From positions 1 through 64,000 of the forward strand of contig DASVDF010000050.1 in assembly GCA_036381215.1 (NCBI GenBank): a DNA stretch of 64,000 nucleotides, written 5' to 3'. Both the position numbers and the translations under genes were made by a program. Below are positions 18,901 through 26,441 of the stretch, one piece after another. Origin of the DNA: IDS-8 sp036381215. GTDB lineage: Bacteria; Pseudomonadota; Gammaproteobacteria; Steroidobacterales; Woeseiaceae. Under the pieces are notes generated by a model. The model was not told the DNA's origin. It did no database searches and saw only the letters and a list, made by a program, of their open reading frames with translations. Position 1 is the stretch's first letter; each line of letters starts with the position of its first letter.

Positions 18901-20162
18901 CGGAGCAGAACATCGCCGCGATGATGGACGGCCTCGGCCGCGCGGCCCGCGACGCCGCGCGCACGCTCGCGCGCACCAGCGGCGAGGAGCGCAACGCGGC
19001 GCTCGCCGCCGCGGCGGCAGCGCTGCGTCGCTCGAGCGACTCTATCCTCGCCGCGAACGAGCGCGATCTCGCGAGCGCCCGTGAGCGGGGGCTTGCGGCG
19101 GCGATGCTCGATCGCCTCGCGCTCGATCCCGCGCGCCTCGCGGGCATCGCCGCCGGGCTCGAGGCGATCGTCGAGCTGCCGGATCCCCTGGGGCGCGTGC
19201 TCGCCGAGTGGACGCGGCCGAACGGCTTGCGCATCCAGCGCGTCTCGGTGCCGCTCGGGGTCATCGGCATGGTCTTCGAGAGCCGGCCGAACGTCACCGC
19301 CGATGCCGCCGGCCTGTGCCTCAAGTCCGGCAATGCCGTGATCCTGCGCGGCGGCTCGGAAAGCTTCGAATCGAGCCGCGCGATCCACGCGGCGATCGCC
19401 GGCGCGCTCGAGGCGTGCGGGCTGCCGGGGGCCGCGGTGCAGCTCGTGCCGACGCGCGACCGCGCGGCGGTCGGCCACCTGCTCGCCATGCGCGAGTGGA
19501 TCGACGTCGTCGTGCCGCGCGGCGGCAAGAGCCTCATCCGGCGCGTGCAGGAGGACGCGCGGGTGCCGGTGATCGGGCATCTCGAGGGCATCTGCCACGT
19601 CTACCTGCACGCCTCGGCCGATCCGGACATGGCGAAGGCGATCGTGCTGAACGCGAAGATGCGGCGCACCGGCATCTGCGGCGCCGCCGAGACGCTGCTC
19701 GTCGATCGGGAGGCGGTGGAGCGGCTCGTGCCGGGGATCGTCGCCGCGCTCGTCGAGGCGGGTTGCGAGGTGCGCGGTGACGAGACGATCCGGAGCGCGG
19801 CCGACCGCGTCGTCTCCGCGACGGAGGCGGACTGGTCGACCGAGTACCTCGACGCGATCATCTCCGCGCGCGCGGTGGACGGCGTCGAGGACGCCATCGA
19901 GCACATCCGCCGCCACGGCTCGGGCCACACGGAGAGCATCGTCGCGGACGACGCGGCGGCGGCCGAGGCGTTCCTCGCGGGCGTCGACAGCGCCATCGTG
20001 CTGCACAACGCCTCCACCCAGTTCGCCGATGGCGGGGAGTTCGGCATGGGCGCCGAGATCGGCATCGCGACCGGCCGCATCCACGCGCGCGGCCCGGTCG
20101 GCGCCGAGCAGCTCACGAGCTACAAGTACGTCGTGCGCGGGGCGGGCCAGCTGCGCCCCTGA
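18897..20162 (+). CDS. proA: Gamma-glutamyl phosphate reductase
   Basis: ProA reduces gamma-glutamyl phosphate with NADPH to glutamate semialdehyde, which cyclises toward proline. The 421-residue protein is of normal length. The catalytic cysteine is C261 in MRRTGICGAAETLLVD, with the cofactor region near GVIGMVFESRPNVTADAA and substrate motif TSYKYVVRGAGQ at the C-terminus. It is translationally coupled to proB. It meets the convergent hipA gene with only three bases between the stops, marking the edge of an accessory island. Confidence 0.97.
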   Translation: MTEQNIAAMMDGLGRAARDAARTLARTSGEERNAALAAAAAALRRSSDSILAANERDLASARERGLAAAMLDRLALDPARLAGIAAGLEAIVELPDPLGRVLAEWTRPNGLRIQRVSVPLGVIGMVFESRPNVTADAAGLCLKSGNAVILRGGSESFESSRAIHAAIAGALEACGLPGAAVQLVPTRDRAAVGHLLAMREWIDVVVPRGGKSLIRRVQEDARVPVIGHLEGICHVYLHASADPDMAKAIVLNAKMRRTGICGAAETLLVDREAVERLVPGIVAALVEAGCEVRGDETIRSAADRVVSATEADWSTEYLDAIISARAVDGVEDAIEHIRRHGSGHTESIVADDAAAAEAFLAGVDSAIVLHNASTQFADGGEFGMGAEIGIATGRIHARGPVGAEQLTSYKYVVRGAGQLRP

Positions 20163-20165
20163 GGG

Positions 20166-21470
20166 TCAGCGCGGGAATCGCAGCCTGAGATTGGCCTGCA
20201 CGGTTTCGATCCACTGCGGCGGCACCTGCGCGCTCTCCGCGTAGCCGCGCCAGGCGGAGACCACCTCGAGCACCTCGTCGAGCATCGTGTCGGCGCGGCC
20301 GCGCTTCAGGCCGGCGACGCTCGCGCAGGCGCGGAAGTCGGCGCGCTCGAAGCCGTCCTGTTTGCCGTTCAGCGTCATCTGGTGGCGCGCGGTCCATAGC
20401 CCTTGCGGGTTGTACGCGAAGGTCAGGTCGAACGCCGGCGCGAGCGACCACTCGCCGGCCTTGTTCATGAGAAAGGCGACGTTCTTCACGTGGTCGTCCT
20501 GGTTGCGCGCCACGACGTTGAACAGCATGCGGCGGAACTGCTGCTCGAGGTCGCGCATCGAAAGCCCGAGGCGGCGGATCACGTCGAACAGCTGCTCGTA
20601 GGACCAGGCGCCGGCGGCGTTGAAGTCGAAATGCGCGAGCGCCGCGAGCGATTGCATGTGGAGCTTGGCCCCGTCCGCCTGGCGGTCGAAACGCCGGGTC
20701 ATGAAATGCCGCCGGCCGCCCTCCTCGAGCAGGCGGCACTCGGCCATCTCGATGCCGGCATCGCGGGCCATGTTCGAGTACGCATACTCGATCACCGTGT
20801 AGCCGCGCGGGTCCTCGAGCTCCTTGTCGCGATTGCCGCTGACGCCGTCGAATTTGAGCAGCCAATAGCCGAAGCCCGCGCCGGCCTTTACCTGGCCGGA
20901 GCGCACCTCGTTCGTCTGCGGGTTCCACGCGACGATGGCCTTCGCCCGCGCCCCGCCGGCGGACGTGCCGACGCGCAGGATGTCCTCGATGGTGGTGTGC
21001 CGCTGGTCGAGCGTGAAGGAGCCCTGGACGGCCGCACGCTGGGTCAGGATCTCGGAGGCGAGAGCAACCAGCGCGTCCACCTGGACCTTGCTCGACTTCC
21101 GATCCGGACCGAGCGCCGGGACGTACTCGAGCGCCCCCATGCCGCGATGGCCGATGTAGCAAAGGCGCTCGATCGCGTTGAATTCGGACGGTGCGCGACC
21201 CTGCGTCGCGAGCCAGGCGTCGATGAGCGCGTTGCCGAACTTGTCGGGCAGCGAATCCGCGAGCAGCCCCGGGAGCCCGTGGAAAGGGGCGAGCGGAAGG
21301 GCCGGGAACGTGTACACGCGCGTGCCGAGCGGCATCACGAGGGGCGACACCTCGATGCCGCTCTCCGCGAATTCCGGGTCGTACTGGAAGCGCGCATATG
21401 CGTCGCCGTCCTCCAGCGTGACGGCCGCAATGCGTCGGCCCCAGAGCCGCACCTCGGCAATGGTCGACAC
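20166..21470 (-). CDS. hipA: HipA-type serine/threonine kinase toxin
   Basis: The 434-residue protein fits HipA toxins, which phosphorylate a cellular target (GltX in E. coli) and cause dormancy. The nucleotide loop GTSAGGARAKAIVAW, catalytic RNQDDHVKNVAFLMN and metal-binding LAPAFDLTFAY are all present, so kinase activity is expected. The start lies three bases after the hipB stop, so the antitoxin is made first. A HipA N-subdomain is recognisable in YARFQYDPEFAESGIEVSP. The true target in this organism is unknown. Confidence 0.93.
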   Translation of the reverse strand: MSTIAEVRLWGRRIAAVTLEDGDAYARFQYDPEFAESGIEVSPLVMPLGTRVYTFPALPLAPFHGLPGLLADSLPDKFGNALIDAWLATQGRAPSEFNAIERLCYIGHRGMGALEYVPALGPDRKSSKVQVDALVALASEILTQRAAVQGSFTLDQRHTTIEDILRVGTSAGGARAKAIVAWNPQTNEVRSGQVKAGAGFGYWLLKFDGVSGNRDKELEDPRGYTVIEYAYSNMARDAGIEMAECRLLEEGGRRHFMTRRFDRQADGAKLHMQSLAALAHFDFNAAGAWSYEQLFDVIRRLGLSMRDLEQQFRRMLFNVVARNQDDHVKNVAFLMNKAGEWSLAPAFDLTFAYNPQGLWTARHQMTLNGKQDGFERADFRACASVAGLKRGRADTMLDEVLEVVSAWRGYAESAQVPPQWIETVQANLRLRFPR

Positions 21471-21473
21471 GCG

Positions 21474-21833
21474 CTATTCCTTCCAGGTCCAGGCCGTGCG
21501 GCCGCCTTCCGGTCGCTGCGGCCGCGGCTTGCGCGGATGCGCGACCCGCTTGCGCGGCTTCTGCTTGCGCTCGAGTTGCGCGATCGGCCCCGGTTCCACC
21601 GGAGGGAGGAGGCGGTCGAGGCCGTCCACCCGCCCGAGGATGCGCAGCACCCGGATCAGCATGACGACATCCGCCCCCTGGCCGGCCTCGAGGCGCTCCA
21701 GCGTGCGCTTGCCGATGCCGGCATCGAAGGCGAGCTCCGCCTGGGTGAGCCCCGCCTCGATGCGGTGTGCCTTGAGGCGCGCGCCGAGTTCCTCGAGGAG
21801 CGCCTGGTCGGTGAGTTGGGCGGTGATGTGCAT
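21474..21833 (-). CDS. hipB: HipB-type antitoxin, XRE family helix-turn-helix
   Basis: The 119-residue protein has an XRE helix-turn-helix (about 18-70; RLKAHRIEAGLTQAELAFDA then GIGKRTLERLEAGQG) followed by a basic, proline-rich tail ending TAWTWKE. It should bind HipA and repress its own promoter. The upstream region carries four copies of a GGCGAAT/ATTCGCC box, one overlapping this start codon and one overlapping the predicted -10, matching autoregulation. The long basic tail (about 92-119) is longer than in E. coli HipB and may help DNA or toxin contact. Confidence 0.9.
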   Translation of the reverse strand: MHITAQLTDQALLEELGARLKAHRIEAGLTQAELAFDAGIGKRTLERLEAGQGADVVMLIRVLRILGRVDGLDRLLPPVEPGPIAQLERKQKPRKRVAHPRKPRPQRPEGGRTAWTWKE

Positions 21834-21834
21834 A

Positions 21835-21976
21835 TTCGCCGGAACGGAGGATGAAAGGCCGGAAGCCGGTGGTTAATCGTCCAATGCGGCGAATTCTATC
21901 ACCTTAGCGCGCTGTCTTGAAAGCTATTTAACCGCCAAAGTCGGCGAATAGTATGGAGACTCTCAGTATATTCGCC
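21835..21976. promoter_or_regulatory. hipBA operator array: four GGCGAAT/ATTCGCC boxes
   Basis: Boxes lie at 21835-21841 (ATTCGCC), 21888-21894 (GGCGAAT), 21943-21949 (GGCGAAT) and 21970-21976 (ATTCGCC). Centre spacings are 53, 55 and 27 bp, close to whole helical turns. The last two form an inverted repeat with arms GGCGAATA and TATTCGCC around a smaller palindrome GAGACTCTC. The second overlaps the predicted hipB -10. The stretch is AT-rich relative to its surroundings. HipB is the obvious binder by inference. Confidence 0.65.
21893..21901 (-). promoter_or_regulatory. Extended -10 element of the hipBA promoter
   Basis: Read on the minus strand the site is TGATAGAAT, an extended -10 (TGn then TAGAAT). 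TTCAAG lies 17 bases upstream as a weak -35. The predicted leader is about 50 nt. The -10 shares bases with operator box 2, so repressor binding would exclude polymerase. Confidence 0.5.
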
Positions 21977-22039
21977 ATTTCAGGCGTGTCATATAGACCA
22001 GAATTCGGGGAACTTGCGCAGGGCCGCTTGCGGACCGGG

Positions 22040-22450
22040 CTAGCGGCTGCTGAACGGGTTGACCAGCTGGACTCCGAACCGCCGGAAATCGGCGACGTTG
22101 CGCGTCGCGACCTTCATATCGAACACCAGCGCCGTCGCCGCAATGAGCGCGTCCTCCAGGTGATGGTCAGGCTGGCGGTGCATGAGCCGGGCCGAGCGCC
22201 GGGCGACGGCGGCATCGATGTCCAGCACGTTCCAGCTTGCGGCAACGTCGTCCAACCAGCATTCAAGCGCCTCGGCCTTCGACGGGTCCTGCTCCCTCGT
22301 GAGCTCGATTCCGCTCTGAATCTCGGCAAGCGTAACGACACTCAGGTAGAGCGCCTCTTCCGGAACGCGTGTGATCCAGGCCAGCACACCGCCGTGCGGC
22401 TCCGGTTTGCGCAGCTCGGAAATGACGTTGGTGTCGACGAGAAAGGACAT
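22040..22450 (-). CDS. PIN-domain toxin of a type II toxin-antitoxin pair (VapC/FitB-like)
   Basis: The 136-residue protein is a single PIN domain, a presumed ribonuclease. Acidic active-site residues are visible in FLVDTNVISELRKPEP, VVTLAEIQSGIE, HHLEDALIAATAL and VATRNVADFRRFG. The FitB-like spacing suggests a tRNA or mRNA endonuclease. The ATG directly abuts the stop of the upstream antitoxin gene with no intervening base. All catalytic acids are kept, so if the antitoxin is damaged this toxin could be a liability unless repressed or weakly expressed. Confidence 0.92.
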   Translation of the reverse strand: MSFLVDTNVISELRKPEPHGGVLAWITRVPEEALYLSVVTLAEIQSGIELTREQDPSKAEALECWLDDVAASWNVLDIDAAVARRSARLMHRQPDHHLEDALIAATALVFDMKVATRNVADFRRFGVQLVNPFSSR

Positions 22451-22756
22451 TCAACCCGAGGCGGGCGAAGAACGGCGCCGCAGCCTGCCGCGCTCGGGAA
22501 TCGGAATTTCCGCCCGCGGCTCGGGAGCCAGCAGCAACTCTTTCAGGCCCGGTCGTGCGCGCTCACTCAGGCGGCGCCATTCCTCGACAGGGACGAGCAC
22601 GGCAGTCTCCTTGCCGCGCATCGTGACGAGCTGCGGGCCTTCCGTCAGGCTCGCCTGCAGCCGATTCTGAACTCGCCGTACCAGTGTTTCGATCGTTGGC
22701 GACGGCTGGAGAATCCCGCGGATGCGGTTTCCGGGGTGACGCTTGCAGCGGGTCAT
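22451..22756 (-). CDS. Phd/YefM-like antitoxin with an atypical, probably rebuilt N-terminus
   Basis: The middle of the protein (QNRLQASLTEGPQLVTMRG then KETAVLVPVEEWRRL) is typical of Phd/YefM antitoxins paired with PIN toxins, and the tail is basic. The first 30 or so residues do not show the usual LQEAKARFSELV DNA-binding pattern. The first few codons are antisense to a remnant of a type III restriction gene on the other strand, so the native start region seems to have been lost at a recombination junction. An ATG 18 bases further upstream is also open. Whether this form still represses its promoter is doubtful; toxin binding by the C-terminal half may persist. Confidence 0.7.
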   Translation of the reverse strand: MTRCKRHPGNRIRGILQPSPTIETLVRRVQNRLQASLTEGPQLVTMRGKETAVLVPVEEWRRLSERARPGLKELLLAPEPRAEIPIPERGRLRRRSSPASG

Positions 22757-23010
22757 GCCTGAGCTGATGGGCATGAAGAATGTACTGGTCCTGAACGATG
22801 AAGCTCACCACTGCTATCGGGAGCGCCGAATCGGCCGAGCTCGAGGATTTGAAGGGTGATGACAGGAAAGCGGCCGAGGAGAATAACGAGGCCGCTCGAC
22901 TGTGGATCTCCGGTCTCGAAGCAGCCAATCGAAAAATCGGCCTCAATCGTGTGATTGACCTCTCCGCCACGCCATTCTTCCTGCGCGGCTCGGGTTATCC
23001 GGAAGGTACG
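22743..23010 (+). pseudogene. Remnant of a type III restriction enzyme Res subunit (helicase region)
   Basis: One frame encodes LQRVMPELMGMKNVLVLNDE then AHHCYRE, containing the helicase Walker B DEAH box. After a one-base frame change the homologous text continues as ELEDLKGDDRKAAEENNEAA and DLSATPFFLRGSGYPEGT, the SAT motif region of the same helicase. A Res protein is roughly 900-1000 residues, so under a tenth remains, without a start. The left end abuts the antitoxin and the right end runs in frame into a mod fragment after a stop codon. Decayed beyond function. Confidence 0.8.
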
Positions 23011-23037
23011 GCGCGAGGCTCTCGACGGTGAACGGCC

Positions 23038-23901
23038 GTGCTCGGCCTCGACGAAAACGACGAGCTGATCGATCCACTTGCGGCCGCGGCCGATGAGCAT
23101 CCCGAAGAGTACACGGCGAAGCAGAGCTTCCCGCAGATGATCCTCGAGAACCTCCGGACGGCCGGCGTGCAGCAGGCGCACAAGGAAGACCGCATCACGT
23201 TCACCTCGCTGACGCCCTGGCCCGGCGATCTCGTCTGCGCGGAGGGCCGATACATCGAGGGCGATCCGGAATCAGGCACGGAGAAGCGCGCCGCAATCTT
23301 CATCGGGCCCGAGTTCGGCACCGTCAGCCGGCCGGACCTGGTCGAAGCCGCGCGGGAAGCGGCGTAGGCCGGTTTCGACGTGCTGATCGCCTGCGCGTTC
23401 AACTACGAGGCACATGCCTCCGAGCTCAGCAACATCGGTCGCATCCCCGTCCTCAAGGCGCGCATGAACGCCGACCTGCACATGGCCGAGGACCTGAAGA
23501 ACACGGGCAACGGCAACCTGTTCGTGATCTTCGGCGAGCCGGACATCAGCATACTCGACGCCGAGGACGGCCAGATCCGGGTCAAGGTCAACGGCGTCGA
23601 CGTGTTCCACCCGCAGACGGGTGAGGTGCGGAGCGATGGGCCGGAGGGCATCGCCTGCTGGTTCATCGACACCGACTACAACGAAGAGAGCTTCTTCGTC
23701 CGCCAGGCCTATTTCCTCGGCGCCAACGATCCCTACAAGTCGCTGAAGACGACCCTCAAGGCCGAAATCGACCCGGAAGCCTGGGAGACCCTCCACAGCG
23801 ACACGTCACGGCCGTTCGAAAAACCGCAAAGCGGCCGCATCGCCGTGAAGGTGATCAATCACCTCGGCGACGAGGTCATGAAGGTGTTCCGCGTGACCTG
23901 A
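23038..23901 (+). pseudogene. C-terminal remnant of a type III DNA methyltransferase-like (Mod) gene, interrupted by TAG
   Basis: The text LGLDENDELIDPLAAAADEH, PQMILENLRTAGVQQAHKED, RIPVLKARMNADLHMAEDLK and GNLFVIFGEPDI followed by SGRIAVKVINHLGDEVMKVF is, from memory, the C-terminal part of site-specific DNA methyltransferases that partner type III Res proteins. The N-terminal catalytic part (DPPY and SAM motifs) is missing. A single in-frame TAG at 23365-23367 interrupts otherwise continuous reading, so only one substitution disables this part. The natural C-terminus is kept and overlaps the end of the convergent HNH gene by 43 bp. Confidence 0.75.
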
Positions 23902-25508
23902 GCCGGCGCGGGTTCAGCCGGACAGTGCCGTCTCGTACCGATGCGGCCTGTCGAGCATTGGCCAAGCGGATATCCGTCCGCGGAGCGATGGAAAACGCGG
24001 GCTTCGGCATGGAGCGGAACACCTCCGCGGAAGTGCGTCTCTGCGAGCGGGTCCACGATGCAGTACGGCGCCGGCCGGGGCTCCTTCACACTCCAGCCGT
24101 CGGCCGGGCGATCGCCGACGTCCGATATGCCGCAGAGCGGGGATGAACCCGAGGAGCGGAGCGCTTCCGAGGAGGTGCGTGGCGCTTCCGCGGACGTGCG
24201 GGACGCTTCCGCGGAGGCGTGGACCGCTTCTGCGGAGGTGCTGGTTGCTTCCGCGGAGGTGTCGGGCGCTTCCGCGGAAGCGTGCGGCTCCGCCACGACG
24301 GTGCCGCACTCGAAGTACGCGCCCGCGGTCTCCGCCCCGTCGTCCGTCACGTCTTCCGGGCAGTAGCCACACGCCGGCACTGCTCGCCCGTCCGGCCGGC
24401 GGAAGAACCAGCGCCCGCGCCAGTCCTTCTCGATGGTGTAGCCGCCCTCGTGCGGCAGCCAGTGATGCCGCGGGCAGAGCAGCAGGCCGTTTTCGACGCT
24501 AGTCTCGCCGCCGTCCTTCCAGTGGCGGATGTGGTGAACGTGCAAGAAGCGGGTGTTGCGGCAGCCCGGGAATCGGCAGTGGCGGTCGCGGGCGTAGATC
24601 GCCCGGCGGATGGCCGCGGGAACGACCCGGGTCTTGCGCCCGATGTTGAGCGGGTTGCCCGCGGCATCTTCGGTGATCACGACGACGTCGCTGTCGCAGG
24701 CGAGGCGCCGCACGGTCTCGATCGGCAGCGCCGAGCGCCCCGCGCTTCCGCGGAGGGCCGCCTCGTCCACGTGCACTGTCACCTGGTAATGGTCCGGCGT
24801 GGCGGAAGCACGGGACCCGTCACCGCCGCTCAGATACGCCTTCGCCATCGCCACCAGCGCATCCGCACGCTGCGCCGCCCAGCTCTCCTCCGCGATTTCC
24901 GGCTCCGAGACGCCGGCCACTTCCGCTTCCAGCGCGCGATCGAGCGCCTTGTCCACCAGTTCCCCGGTTTCGTACGGCAGCTCCACGGTGAGGGTCACCA
25001 CCCCGCGCTCCGGATCCCGCCGCAACGACAGTCCGCGCCGCATGTGCGCCCGCACGGCCTCGCTCAGCGAGGCCGCGGTGCCGCAGCGCAGCTCCCGGCA
25101 GCGCTCCTCGACGTGCGCCGCCGTGGTCGTGAGCGCAAAGGCCAGCAGCTCGTCTTCGTTCGCCGGTCCGGCCACGCGCGTCAGTGCCCGCACCTTGGAA
25201 TAGGAGAGCCGGCCTTCGGCGAAGGTCCGGCCGATCGCGGGCAGGGTCTTCAGCGCGTGCGCGACCCGGACCTTCTCGCGTGCGGCGCTTTGCGACATGT
25301 CGCAGCGCCAGGCCAGCCACTGGGCGCAGGAGTCGCAGTGCGAGCCAAGCCAGCCGGCGCGCTCGTCGAAGCGGCGGACCAGCACGAGAAAGTCGTGCGT
25401 GGCGGCGTTGATACGGCCGGCGAGATTGACGATCGCGCGGTCGAGCTCGTCGATGGAGGCGCGCCGATCGGGCAGGGCAGCGGAGCCGGCGGGGGGAGGT
25501 GCGGCCAT
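23859..25508 (-). CDS. DUF222/HNH endonuclease (13E12-repeat family type)
   Basis: The 549-residue protein has an N-terminal DUF222-type helical region (about 20-300; LDRAIVNLAGRINAATHDFL, CAQWLAWRCDMSQSAAREKV) and an HNH nuclease (about 315-375; DRHCRFPGCRNTRFLHVHHI, HWKDGGETSVENGLLLCPRH). The zinc and catalytic histidines are intact. A tail of six seven-residue repeats of the form TSAEAxx follows, then a low-complexity end that runs antisense over the mod remnant. I chose the ATG preceded by GGGAG; a longer version would overlap the predicted promoter. Such genes are often mobile or multi-copy; its biological role is not known. Confidence 0.88.
   Translation of the reverse strand: MAAPPPAGSAALPDRRASIDELDRAIVNLAGRINAATHDFLVLVRRFDERAGWLGSHCDSCAQWLAWRCDMSQSAAREKVRVAHALKTLPAIGRTFAEGRLSYSKVRALTRVAGPANEDELLAFALTTTAAHVEERCRELRCGTAASLSEAVRAHMRRGLSLRRDPERGVVTLTVELPYETGELVDKALDRALEAEVAGVSEPEIAEESWAAQRADALVAMAKAYLSGGDGSRASATPDHYQVTVHVDEAALRGSAGRSALPIETVRRLACDSDVVVITEDAAGNPLNIGRKTRVVPAAIRRAIYARDRHCRFPGCRNTRFLHVHHIRHWKDGGETSVENGLLLCPRHHWLPHEGGYTIEKDWRGRWFFRRPDGRAVPACGYCPEDVTDDGAETAGAYFECGTVVAEPHASAEAPDTSAEATSTSAEAVHASAEASRTSAEAPRTSSEALRSSGSSPLCGISDVGDRPADGWSVKEPRPAPYCIVDPLAETHFRGGVPLHAEARVFHRSADGYPLGQCSTGRIGTRRHCPAEPAPAQVTRNTFMTSSPR
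24160..24285. repeat. Six tandem 21-bp repeats inside the HNH endonuclease gene
   Basis: Six consecutive 21-base units share the core GCTTCCGCGGAGGTG with one to four changes each. In the gene they encode a heptad-length repeat (A/T)SAEA plus two variable residues. The perfect phase with codons shows expansion by multiples of seven residues. Single related cores also occur nearby at about 24010 and 24745. It is not a CRISPR array: the units are contiguous and lack spacers. Confidence 0.9.
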
Positions 25509-25511
25509 GTG

Positions 25512-25542
25512 AGGTACTCCCGGAGGGTCTCGAAGAGTACCT
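25512..25542 (-). promoter_or_regulatory. Inverted repeat over the HNH gene leader and ribosome-binding site
   Basis: Eight-base arms AGGTACTC and GAGTACCT are separated by 15 bases. On the minus-strand transcript they lie between the predicted promoter and the start codon, and the second arm includes bases of the GGGAG ribosome-binding sequence. It may be a DNA operator or an RNA hairpin that hides the translation start. Confidence 0.4.
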
Positions 25543-25545
25543 GTA

Positions 25546-25575
25546 AGTATATCCAGTTTAATCGCCTCAAAGCAA
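25546..25575 (-). promoter_or_regulatory. Predicted promoter of the HNH endonuclease gene
   Basis: On the minus strand TTGCTT and TATACT are spaced by 18 bases in an AT-rich patch. The predicted start point lies about 30 bases before the chosen ATG. This supports the shorter protein start. Confidence 0.5.
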
Positions 25576-25748
25576 CCGGAAAAGTCCATAAAATCAGCAT
25601 ATTGAATGTTTGACGCAACGCGCCTTTGGATGCTGTTATGGACTTCCGACGGAGGGGGCTGCGACCGCTCGCTCGGCTGAAGCCGGGATGCCCTCTACTT
25701 CCGTTGCACTTGGCGGCGGTCAACGCGGGGAGGCATTCGCGACCGGTC

Positions 25749-26441
25749 TCAGCCCTCCAGCAGCGCTCCCGCGGCCTGGTCGGCGAAAAAGAGGGTGTCT
25801 TCGCGGCGGATGCGGCCGGCGGGAATCGTGACGTCGCCGTCCATGGCGCGCAGCAGCATCTCGCTTTTCGCGGTGCCGGTGACGAGCCACACGCGTTGCC
25901 GCGCATCGGACAGGACGGTGTAGTTGAGCGACATCCGGCGGAAGCCGCCGTACTCACGCGAAACGATCACCGTCCGCTCGGACCCGGCGACCGGATCGCC
26001 GGGCAGCAGCGAGGCGGTGTGGCCGTCCTCGCCCAACCCCAGGTGCACGAGGTCGAGGATGGCGCCGGGGCCGAGCACGCGCGCGAGGGTGTCCGCGTAC
26101 TCCCGCGCCGCCGCTTCGAGGTCGTCCTGCTCCACCGGCATCGGATGCACGTTGCCGGGGGGAATCGCCACACGCTCGGCGAGCAGCGAGCGGATGGCCG
26201 TGAGATTGCGGTCGGGCGAATCCGCCGGCGCAGCACGTTCGTCGACCTGGAACAGGTGCACGCGCGACCACGGCACCTTCTCGCGCGCGAGCGCTTCGAA
26301 CATCCCGTGCGGGCCGCGCCCGCCGCTCAAGGCGAGCGAAAACGTGTCGCGCTCGGCGAGGCCGAGGCGCACCTGGCCGGCCATCCACCCGGCGCACTCG
26401 AGCGCGAGGCGGTCGGCATCGGGCTCGATGTGGATCTTCAT
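25749..26441 (-). CDS. pgl: 6-phosphogluconolactonase
   Basis: The 230-residue enzyme hydrolyses 6-phosphoglucono-1,5-lactone, step two of the oxidative pentose phosphate pathway. Motifs SLALSGGRGPHGMFE, LFQVDERAAPADSPDRN and LGLGEDGHTASLLPG are those of the Pgl/DevB family. The ATG overlaps the zwf stop as ATGA, so it is the last gene of a gnd-zwf-pgl run. No defect is visible. Confidence 0.96.
   Translation of the reverse strand: MKIHIEPDADRLALECAGWMAGQVRLGLAERDTFSLALSGGRGPHGMFEALAREKVPWSRVHLFQVDERAAPADSPDRNLTAIRSLLAERVAIPPGNVHPMPVEQDDLEAAAREYADTLARVLGPGAILDLVHLGLGEDGHTASLLPGDPVAGSERTVIVSREYGGFRRMSLNYTVLSDARQRVWLVTGTAKSEMLLRAMDGDVTIPAGRIRREDTLFFADQAAGALLEG

Noticed and set aside
21953..22762. 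A plus-strand 269-codon frame starting in the hip operator region
   Set aside because: It lies antisense to the PIN toxin and antitoxin genes, and its start overlaps operator box 3.
24160..24285. Tandem repeats considered as a CRISPR array
   Set aside because: Units are contiguous 21-mers without spacers, and they are in phase with the HNH reading frame; no cas gene is present.
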